Part shown: piece by piece, positions 14,514 to 23,129 of the stretch
Position numbering within the stretch: the first letter of the stretch is position 1
Layout of the letters: the number at the start of each line of letters is the position of its first letter
NCBI RefSeq assembly: GCF_004963255.1
Contig: NZ_SUGA01000005.1
Location: 161,144-225,143, forward strand
From: Mesorhizobium sp.
Lineage (GTDB): Bacteria; Pseudomonadota; Alphaproteobacteria; Rhizobiales; Rhizobiaceae
DNA: 64,000 nt
Reading direction: 5' to 3'
Program-made: the position numbers and the translations under genes
Notes under the pieces: model-generated
Told to the model about the DNA's origin: nothing
Database searches by the model: none
The model's input: the letters and a program-made list of their open reading frames with translations, nothing else

Positions 14514-16331
14514 CTACTGGACGAGCACCGAGCGGCCGCAGGTCGCGCCGGTCACGCGCACATCGGCCTCGCCGACATGCACGCCGAGCGCCCCAAGCAC
14601 ATTGTAGACCAGGTCGTCGACCGGCGCGGTCACGCCGTTGAGCAGCGTTGTCACCGCCGGCTTGACCGCGCCGAGCAGGGCGGTCACATCGAGGCCGAGC
14701 CCCAGCGCATTGACCGAAAGCGACAGGTTGTTGATCAACGATGTTGTGAGCGACTGCGTCAGGTTCCTTGTCGACACCGTCTTGATTGCCTTGTTGGCGA
14801 TGTCGGCGGCACTATAGGTCAGCGTGGTCGGCGCCATGTTGGTGATTGAAAAGGCCGACGATCCTTTGATCTGCAGCAGGTTGAGGTTGATCAGCAGCAG
14901 CTTGAGGCTGACATCCGCGATCTCGGCGTCGGAGAAGGATTGCGGCTTGGTGAAGTCCGCGAAACCACTGGTATTGCTGTCGGCCAGATGAGCCTCGACG
15001 ACACCCGGCTGCGCCGCGATCGAGACCTTGATGCTGGAGGGGCCGGTCGGGCAGGTGATATCGGTCAGCTTGGCCTCGGCATAGGCGACCTCGATATTGA
15101 GCGGCAGGTTGACAGCAAGCAGATTGATGCCGCCGCCCAGATTCACACCTGCATTGCCGTTTCCATTTGCATTGCCGTAGCCGTTGCCATTGTTGCCGTT
15201 TCCAATGCCGACGCTGGCGTTGAGCTTGATGCGCGTCTGCGCCGTGCGCACCACGGTGCCTGCTTCTCCCACCGCCAGCCAGGCCGAGTTTTGCATCGGC
15301 TCGCCGATGGCTATCGAAACCGTCGTCGATGTCAGCCCGGGTATGGTGGCGCCGAGATTGACCGCGACCTGATTGGTGCCATTGGCCAGAGCGGCCGCCG
15401 CGGTGACCATGCTGAGCGCGCTGGCCGTCACGTTAAGCCCAGCCGGCTTTTGCCCGATGCCGAGATCGCCGACCGAGCCGAGGTCGATAAAGGTGCTGAG
15501 CGGAATCTTGACCGTGCTGGTGGCGCTGGAAGCCATGGTCTGCAGGGCGATCTTGGCCGGGTGGTCGAGCCCGGGCACATTGGCCATGGCGGTGGCGATC
15601 TGGCCGATCGTTGCCTTGGAGGCGAGCACGTCGGAATAGCTCACGCCGGTCAGGTGCAATTGCGTCGCCAGCGCATCGGTGAACGAAAGAACGTCGACAT
15701 CAGCCGACACCAGTGAATTGTAATCCATCACGCTGAGCGAGATGTTGCCGCCGAGAAGGCCGCCAAGAAGCGCGTTGAGAATGCCGCCGTTGAGGCTGGC
15801 GAGTCGCGAACCGACCGAGAAAGCCGCTTGCGGCTGCGCGCTGGCGATTGCCGTCGTGCCGAGTGTGGGCGGCGCCATGATCGAGCCGGCGAAATAGAGC
15901 GTGCCTTGCTTCTTCAGCGACACCTGCACGGCATTGTAGGGCAGCTTGCCCGCCTCGAACCGGTTGCCGGCGGCAATGGTGCTGACGCCTGTGTAGCGCC
16001 CCGGCACGATCTGGACGACCGCCTTGGTGGCGGTTGGCGCCACGTTGGTGCCTTGTTGCTGCACCGCGACCGAGGTGATGCCGTTGTCGGCGAGCGTCGT
16101 CAGCACCGCCTGCCGGGCATTGGTGATGTTCGAGGCCGCGGTGATGGCGGCGAGGTCGACGATCGACTGCGCGGCACGGCGCTCGTTGTAAAGGGAACCC
16201 TCGTCGATCGCGAAGGCGGTCAGCGCCAGCGCCACTGGCGTGCACAGCGCCGTCATGACGGCGAAATTCGCGCTACGGTCGGCGACGAGCCTCCTCGTCG
16301 CCGCCATCAATCCCCCCTTGATGGACATCAT
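14514..16331 (-). CDS. TadG-like pilus-assembly / secreted pseudopilin-type protein
   Basis: This 605-aa protein has the TadG-type N-terminus: a basic start, one hydrophobic segment (about residues 22-43, NFAVMTALCTPVALALTAFA) and the DEGSLYNERRAAQSIVDLAAIAA-like region of Flp-pilus TadE/F/G minor pilins. The remaining 550 residues are predicted extracytoplasmic and include a Gly/Asn-rich stretch encoded around 15125-15215. Its start overlaps the stop of the TadE-like gene (ATGA), so the pair is one operon. No tadA/B/C, cpaB/C or flp gene is in the window, so it may work with a tad locus elsewhere. It converges with the alpha-glucosidase, 7 bases between stops. Confidence 0.7.
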   Translation of the reverse strand: MMSIKGGLMAATRRLVADRSANFAVMTALCTPVALALTAFAIDEGSLYNERRAAQSIVDLAAITAASNITNARQAVLTTLADNGITSVAVQQQGTNVAPTATKAVVQIVPGRYTGVSTIAAGNRFEAGKLPYNAVQVSLKKQGTLYFAGSIMAPPTLGTTAIASAQPQAAFSVGSRLASLNGGILNALLGGLLGGNISLSVMDYNSLVSADVDVLSFTDALATQLHLTGVSYSDVLASKATIGQIATAMANVPGLDHPAKIALQTMASSATSTVKIPLSTFIDLGSVGDLGIGQKPAGLNVTASALSMVTAAAALANGTNQVAVNLGATIPGLTSTTVSIAIGEPMQNSAWLAVGEAGTVVRTAQTRIKLNASVGIGNGNNGNGYGNANGNGNAGVNLGGGINLLAVNLPLNIEVAYAEAKLTDITCPTGPSSIKVSIAAQPGVVEAHLADSNTSGFADFTKPQSFSDAEIADVSLKLLLINLNLLQIKGSSAFSITNMAPTTLTYSAADIANKAIKTVSTRNLTQSLTTSLINNLSLSVNALGLGLDVTALLGAVKPAVTTLLNGVTAPVDDLVYNVLGALGVHVGEADVRVTGATCGRSVLVQ

Positions 16332-16774
16332 ATGCCTCCGACACGAATCGTCGACTGGCGCTGTATCGTCGTACCCGGCAGCGGCAGCGTCCTGAACAGG
16401 TTCCAGATCGGCAGGTTGCGCGCATCGTAGGTGACGGAGACGATGAACTGGCTGCCGTCGGCGACACTGTCCTGTGCGTTGACGGTCAGCTTGTTGGGAT
16501 CGACGAACGGATAGCCCGAGACGTCGTGAGCAATGAAATTGGTCACCAGTGCTTGCCGTTCGGTCTGGTTGAGGCCGGCGATCGCCGTTCGCGCCGCATC
16601 GGCGGCGATCTGCTGCACTGAGTGGCTGGCGCCGAAATAGATTCCGTATGCAACCATGCCGAGCAAAAGCAGGATGAAGACCGGCGCAAGCATGGCGAAT
16701 TCAATCGCCGACGTGCCCGTGGCGTCTGCCCGGAAAAAAGACCAAGAGACAAGGAATTTTCGGTTTTTCAGCAT
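16328..16774 (-). CDS. TadE-like pilus-assembly protein
   Basis: This protein of about 148 aa has the short cytoplasmic N-terminus and hydrophobic TadE signature ATGTSAIEFAMLAPVFILLLLGMVAYGIYFG, followed by an extracytoplasmic domain. TadE-family proteins are minor pseudopilins of Flp/Tad systems. The start is uncertain: ATG 16774 gives the usual short leader, but ATGs at 16819, 16864 and 16897 are in frame and none has a convincing ribosome site. It precedes the TadG-like gene with a 4-base overlap and diverges from oppA. Confidence 0.75.
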   Translation of the reverse strand: MLKNRKFLVSWSFFRADATGTSAIEFAMLAPVFILLLLGMVAYGIYFGASHSVQQIAADAARTAIAGLNQTERQALVTNFIAHDVSGYPFVDPNKLTVNAQDSVADGSQFIVSVTYDARNLPIWNLFRTLPLPGTTIQRQSTIRVGGI

Positions 16775-17067
16775 GTTGCGGAGAATGCCAAAACCTGCTT
16801 GCAAAAACAGAAAACGCATCGAACAACCGGCAGGTGTGCCAAGTTGAAGTAAGGTTTTGAGCATTAGTTTTCGCTGTTTTAGCGTGATGACGCTCACTTT
16901 GCGTCAAGCAGGCAATGGTTGAAATAAGATTTCGGTCTGTCTAGTGTCCTGCCACCAGCCACCGGAAGGGACCGGTGGCACGCCTGAAAGGGGCCGTTTC
17001 AACGGTTCCGGGGCGTCAACATTTAAGAAAGGCGCGGCTGAGGGGCTGCGCCGACAGGGAGAACTTC
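16775..17067. promoter_or_regulatory. Divergent promoter region tadE-like / oppA
   Basis: This 293-base gap separates two divergent operons and must carry both promoters. A perfect 8-bp hairpin, GCCACCGG/CCGGTGGC with a 6-base loop (16958-16979), lies in the oppA leader. The tadE side is AT-rich. No confident -35/-10 pair was identified. Confidence 0.4.
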
Positions 17068-18660
17068 ATGCTGACAAACATGCTGAAGGCGACGGCGTTC
17101 GCCACCACCTTGGCTCTGGCCACGGGCTCCTTCTACACGCATGCTTTCGCCGAAATCGTCTACAACCGCGGCAGCGCCGCGGAGGCGGAGACGGTCGATC
17201 CACACAAGACGTCGACGACCTACGAAGCCGATATCATACGCGACCTGTTCCAGGGCCTCGTCATGCATGACCAGAAGACGAACCTCATTCCGGGCGCCGC
17301 CGAAAGCTGGACGGTGTCCGACGACGGCACGGTCTACACCTTCAAGCTGCGCAAGGACGGCCTCTGGTCGGACGGCACCCCGGTGACGGCGGACGACTTC
17401 GTCTATTCGTTCCATCGGCTGGAAGATCCGGCCACCGCCGCGGAATACGCCTCGATGCTCTATCCGGTGAAGGGCGCCGAGGACTTCAACACCAAGAAAG
17501 GCAAGGCCGAGGATATGGGCGTGAAGGCGATCGACGCCAACACGCTTGAAGTCACGCTGAAGGCGCCGACGCCTTATTTCCTGGAGATGCTGACCCATCA
17601 GGCGACCTATCCGGTCAACAAGGCTTCCATTGACAAGCTCGGCGCCGATTGGATCAAGCCCGGCAAGCTGGTTTCCAACGGCGCCTATACGCTGGCCGAA
17701 TGGGTACCCAACGACCATCTCAAGATGGTCAAGAATCCGAAATTCTGGGACGCAGCGAGCGTCAAGCTCGACGTGGTGAACTACATCCCGACCGAGGATC
17801 GCTCGTCGGCGATGAAGCGCTTCGAGGCTGGTGAGCTCGACAGCTATGGTGACCTGCCAACCGAGCAGCTCGCCGATCTCAAAGCCAAATTCGGTGACCA
17901 GGTCCGTGTCGGGCCATATCTCGGCACCTATTATTATGCGGTCAAGACCGACAAGGCGCCGTGGGACAATGTCGAGCTGCGCAACGCCATCTCGATGGCG
18001 ATTGATCGCGACTTCCTGGCCGAGAAGGTCTGGCAGAACTCGATGCTGCCTGGATATTCGATGGTGCCTCCGGGCATCGAGGGCTACACGCCGTCGCTGG
18101 CCAAATACGCCGACATGCCGCAGATCGATCGCGAAGATGCGGCCAAGAAGATCCTGGAGAAGCTCGGCTACACGCCCGAGCATCCGCTGAAGATGGAAAT
18201 CCGCTACAACACCTCGGAAAACCATAAGAATACGGCGGTTGCTATCCAGGAACAGCTGAAGCCGCTCGGCGTCGAGGTCACGCTGCTCAACACCGACACC
18301 AAGACCCACTACGGCTTCCTCGAGCAGAAGGGCAACTACGACGTCGCTCGCGCGGCCTGGATCGCCGACTACAAGGATCCGGAGACCTTCCTCGGCATCT
18401 CGCGCAAGGCGAGCGGCAACAACTACTCGAACTACAACAGCCCGGCCTATGAGGCTGCGATGGACAAGGCGGCCGCTGCCGGCGGCAAGCCCGAAGAGCG
18501 CATGAAGGACCTCGCCGAGGCCGAGCGCATCCTCGTCGACGATGTCGGCGAGATTCCGCTTCTCTACTACAGCTATCACGACATCGTTTCCTCGAAGCTG
18601 CATGGCTTCGAGGACAATGTGATGGACATTCATCCGTCCCGCTTCATCTCCAAGGACTGA
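17068..18660 (+). CDS. oppA: Oligopeptide ABC transporter, periplasmic substrate-binding protein
   Basis: This 530-aa SBP_bac_5 protein has a signal peptide of about 29 residues (ATAFATTLALATGSFYTHAFA). The mature start YNRGSAAEAETVDPHKTSTTYE and the LRKDGLWSDGTPVTADDFVYSFHRLEDP block are typical of OppA/MppA/DppA proteins. E. coli OppA has a matching ETADPHK-type start and is 543 aa, so an oligopeptide ligand is the best guess. ATG 17068 is preceded by AGGGAG; a longer frame from 16975 lacks family similarity. It is the first gene of oppABC-DF and is followed by a hairpin that often allows higher expression of the binding protein than of the membrane parts. Confidence 0.9.
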   Translation: MLTNMLKATAFATTLALATGSFYTHAFAEIVYNRGSAAEAETVDPHKTSTTYEADIIRDLFQGLVMHDQKTNLIPGAAESWTVSDDGTVYTFKLRKDGLWSDGTPVTADDFVYSFHRLEDPATAAEYASMLYPVKGAEDFNTKKGKAEDMGVKAIDANTLEVTLKAPTPYFLEMLTHQATYPVNKASIDKLGADWIKPGKLVSNGAYTLAEWVPNDHLKMVKNPKFWDAASVKLDVVNYIPTEDRSSAMKRFEAGELDSYGDLPTEQLADLKAKFGDQVRVGPYLGTYYYAVKTDKAPWDNVELRNAISMAIDRDFLAEKVWQNSMLPGYSMVPPGIEGYTPSLAKYADMPQIDREDAAKKILEKLGYTPEHPLKMEIRYNTSENHKNTAVAIQEQLKPLGVEVTLLNTDTKTHYGFLEQKGNYDVARAAWIADYKDPETFLGISRKASGNNYSNYNSPAYEAAMDKAAAAGGKPEERMKDLAEAERILVDDVGEIPLLYYSYHDIVSSKLHGFEDNVMDIHPSRFISKD

Positions 18661-18679
18661 CAATCAACCTTGGCCGCGT

Positions 18680-18704
18680 CGCCGCTCTCTTTTCGAGAGC
18701 GGCG
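18680..18704 (+). terminator. Hairpin between oppA and oppB
   Basis: A perfect 10-bp stem (CGCCGCTCTC / GAGAGCGGCG) with loop TTTTC lies 20 bases after the oppA stop. No U-run follows. Such stems after binding-protein genes commonly stabilise the upstream mRNA or stop part of the transcription. Confidence 0.65.
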
Positions 18705-18834
18705 CTCGCGGTCTGTCGTCGTGCCGGGCCGAAAGTCGGGTTGGATTTTCGAGTGCCCCGGTGCGAAGATCAGAGATGCCAGCGCGCCACGATCTCGTCT
18801 GGAGAGCCGTCGCCCTGGCTGAAGCGGGGCGCCG

Positions 18835-19758
18835 ATGCTGCGTTATGTCTTCCGGCGGCTGTTGACCGCCATCCCGACGCTGTTCGTCATCGTGACGGTG
18901 GCGTTCTTCCTGATCCGCGTCGCGCCTGGCGGCCCGTTCAACCAGGAGCGGGGCCTGAGCCCCGAGATCAGGGCCAATCTCGAAGCCCAGTTCGGCCTCA
19001 ACGATCCGCTCTGGCTGCAATATCTCCACTATCTCGGCAATCTTTTGCGTGGCAGTTTCGGCCCGAGCTACAATTTGCCGGATTTCACCGTCACCGAACT
19101 CTTCGCCAAGGGCCTGCCGATCTCCGTTCAGCTCGGCACGTCGGCATTGGTGCTGGCGCTGATTGTGGGCTCGATCCTGGGTACGATCGCGGCGCTCAAC
19201 CAGAACAAAATCGCCGACTATTCGGTGATCGCGCTCGCCACTGCCGGCAGCACTATCCCGACCTTTGTCATCGCCCCGGTGATCCAGCTTGTCTTCGGGC
19301 TGTCCTGGAAGCTTTTACCGATCGGCGGCTGGGGCGACGGCGCCTTGATCAACAAGGTCGGCCCCGTGCTGACGCTGGCCTTGCCGCAGATCGCCATCGT
19401 CGCCCGCCTGATGCGCGGCTCGATGATCGAGAGTCTGCGCTCCCACCACATCCGCACCGCCCGCGCGCTCGGTCTCTCCGACTGGTCGGTGGTGGTCAAG
19501 CACGCGCTACGCGGCGCCGTGCTGCCGATCGTCTCCTTCACCGGCCCGGCGGCCGCGGCCCTGCTCACCGGCTCGATCATTGTCGAGACGATCTTTTCCA
19601 TCCCCGGCGTCGGCCGCTACTTCGTCGATGCCGCGCTCAACCGCGACTACACGCTGGTCATGGGAACCGTGGTGGTGATCGCGCTCTTCACCATCGTCTT
19701 CAACCTGATCGTCGATCTTCTCTACGCGGTCGTTGATCCGAGGGTGCGCTATGACTGA
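18835..19758 (+). CDS. oppB: Oligopeptide ABC transporter permease OppB
   Basis: This 307-aa inner-membrane permease closely follows OppB: MLRYVFRRLLTAIPTLF at the start, RVAPGGPF, LNDPLWLQYLHYLGNLLRGSFGPS, and the EAA loop region RTARALGLSDWSVVVKHALRGAVLPIVS that contacts the ATPase. About six transmembrane segments are visible and length equals E. coli OppB (306). It is the second gene of the operon; its last eight bases overlap oppC. Confidence 0.93.
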   Translation: MLRYVFRRLLTAIPTLFVIVTVAFFLIRVAPGGPFNQERGLSPEIRANLEAQFGLNDPLWLQYLHYLGNLLRGSFGPSYNLPDFTVTELFAKGLPISVQLGTSALVLALIVGSILGTIAALNQNKIADYSVIALATAGSTIPTFVIAPVIQLVFGLSWKLLPIGGWGDGALINKVGPVLTLALPQIAIVARLMRGSMIESLRSHHIRTARALGLSDWSVVVKHALRGAVLPIVSFTGPAAAALLTGSIIVETIFSIPGVGRYFVDAALNRDYTLVMGTVVVIALFTIVFNLIVDLLYAVVDPRVRYD

Positions 19759-20875
19759 CCTTGCCGTCGCCGTGCCCGAGCCGATCGTCGGCCGCTCGCT
19801 CTGGGGCAACGCCTGGGCGCGGCTGAAGCGCAACCGCGCCGCCATGTTCAGCCTTTATTACCTGGCCTTCATCGCCGTCATCAGCGTGTTCGGCCCAATG
19901 GTGGTGCCGCATGAATACACAACCATCTACGGCGACTATGTGCGCATGCCGCCGAGCCTGTCGGCCTATCCGAAGCCCGACATGATCCAGGGCGCGCTGG
20001 GCGACGCCATCAAGCGCATGCGCGCCGACATCAAGGAATGGCATCAGGACGGCAATCGCGTCATCGTCACCGTAACCTCGACCAGGCCGATCGACGACCG
20101 CAACATTCGCTATCTCGACCGCTCCGACGCTTTCGACGACACCAGGATCGAGAACAAGTCGCCCGACGGCCGCGAAGTGACGATGAGCTCGGCCGTCAAG
20201 CAGCAATATTTCTACTTCGGCACCGACAACACCGGACGCGACCTGCTTTCGCGAACACTGATGGCCGGCCGCATCTCGCTCGCCATCGGCCTGCTTGCCG
20301 GCGTCGTCGCCGGCGTCATCGGCGTCATCTACGGCGCGACTGCGGGCTTCGCCGGCGGCCGGGTCGACGAGGTTATGATGCGGATCGTCGACGTGCTCTA
20401 TTCGCTGCCCTTCATCTTCTTCGTCATCATGCTGGTGGTGTTCTTCGGCCGCAACTTCGTGCTGATGTTCCTGGCGGTGGGCGCCGTGCTGTGGCTCGAC
20501 ATGGCCCGCATCGTGCGCGGCCAAGCGCTGTCGATCCGCAGGCAGGAATATGTCCAGGCGGCGGAAGCGATGGGCGTCGGCCAGCGCGGCATCCTGCTCC
20601 GCCATGTCATCCCCAACCTGCTTGGTCCGGTCGTGATCTACATGACGCTCTTGGTGCCGCAGGTCATCATCCTGGAGAGCTTCCTTTCCTTCCTGGGCCT
20701 CGGCGTGCAGGAGCCGATGACCAGCTGGGGCGTGCTGATCTCGGTCGGCGCCAAGAACATCGGTTACGCCAACTGGCTGCTTCTGTTCCCGGCCTTCTTC
20801 CTCGTCTCGACGCTGTTCGCGCTGAACTTCGTCGGCGACGGCCTGCGCGACGCGCTCGACCCGAAAGATCGATAA
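19751..20875 (+). CDS. oppC: Oligopeptide ABC transporter permease OppC
   Basis: This 374-aa permease has the OppC/DppC landmarks WARLKRNRAAMFSLYYLAF (N-terminal helix), FGTDNTGRDLLSR, the EAA region VQAAEAMGVGQRGILLRHVIPNLLGP and the C-terminal NFVGDGLRDALDPK. It is about 70 residues longer than E. coli OppC (302); the extra segment is a charged periplasmic insert between the first membrane helix and the DNTGRD motif (roughly residues 60-150). ATG 19751 lies inside the end of oppB, giving tight coupling. Confidence 0.92.
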   Translation: MTDLAVAVPEPIVGRSLWGNAWARLKRNRAAMFSLYYLAFIAVISVFGPMVVPHEYTTIYGDYVRMPPSLSAYPKPDMIQGALGDAIKRMRADIKEWHQDGNRVIVTVTSTRPIDDRNIRYLDRSDAFDDTRIENKSPDGREVTMSSAVKQQYFYFGTDNTGRDLLSRTLMAGRISLAIGLLAGVVAGVIGVIYGATAGFAGGRVDEVMMRIVDVLYSLPFIFFVIMLVVFFGRNFVLMFLAVGAVLWLDMARIVRGQALSIRRQEYVQAAEAMGVGQRGILLRHVIPNLLGPVVIYMTLLVPQVIILESFLSFLGLGVQEPMTSWGVLISVGAKNIGYANWLLLFPAFFLVSTLFALNFVGDGLRDALDPKDR

Positions 20876-20892
20876 AGATGGGGACCGCCGAC

Positions 20893-22509
<1,617 letters not shown>

Positions 22510-22537
22510 AGCCGGGCGAGCCCGACCGGGCGCCGGC

Positions 22538-22867
22538 TCACTGCGCGGAGGGGCACCGTTGCTTTCTGGCTGTGACGATCGCCTGCTGCTGTTGCTGCAG
22601 CCGTTCGATCCGGGCGGTTTCGCGATTGGCAACCACTGTCTTCACACGTTCGCCGCCGAGCAGCCAATTCGGCACGCTGGTATTGGCGACCTTGCCGCGG
22701 GCGATTGCGGTGCGCGAAATATCCGTGGCGGTGTCGCCCACCGCATTGTTGAGCTCGGCGCAGTTCATCTTGTCGTATTTCGCCGGGCTGATCGACGCGG
22801 TGGTCGATGAGCAGCCTGCCGTCAGAAGCAGCGTCGCGATCGAGATGGCTGTGAGCTTGAATGTCAT
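22538..22867 (-). CDS. Small putative lipoprotein
   Basis: This 109-aa protein starts with a lipoprotein signal peptide; the lipobox LTAGC places the lipidated Cys at residue 19. The rest is short and polar: MNCAELNNAVGDTATD, then a basic, Gln-rich helical tail (RIERLQQQQQAIVTARKQRC). Two further Cys (about 35 and 105) could form a disulphide. Function unknown. It is transcribed toward the opp operon (convergent) and away from the sensor kinase gene. Confidence 0.75.
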   Translation of the reverse strand: MTFKLTAISIATLLLTAGCSSTTASISPAKYDKMNCAELNNAVGDTATDISRTAIARGKVANTSVPNWLLGGERVKTVVANRETARIERLQQQQQAIVTARKQRCPSAQ

Positions 22868-23067
22868 TCTCTCATTTGGCCGTTCTGCTGGGGCCGCGCT
22901 TAGTCGAACCGGGACAGAACGCCATTAGGTCAAACTAAGGGCCGGCTGTCGAGCCCGATGGATGGCGGCAGCCGTTTCGGACGCCGGTGCGATGAGGAAC
23001 CGCCTGGACGGGAGGTGATCGCCCCTCGCCTCGAAGCGCCATCGTGCGGGGCGGATGAGTTCAGCTC

Positions 23068-23083
23068 AGGTCTCTTTAGACCT
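23068..23083. other. Small hairpin upstream of the hybrid kinase
   Basis: AGGTCT and AGACCT form a perfect 6-bp stem with loop CTTT, 46 bases before the kinase start. It could be a leader hairpin or a dyad operator; the sequence alone does not decide. Confidence 0.35.
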
Positions 23084-23129
23084 CGGATAGATTTTGCCGG
23101 TATTGATCGGAGAAAAGGAGCAGGAAGTC

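Noticed and set aside
16774..16897. Longer N-terminus for the TadE-like protein
   Set aside because: Residues before MLKNRK do not resemble a TadE leader and no ribosome site supports any of the upstream ATGs; kept as an alternative only.
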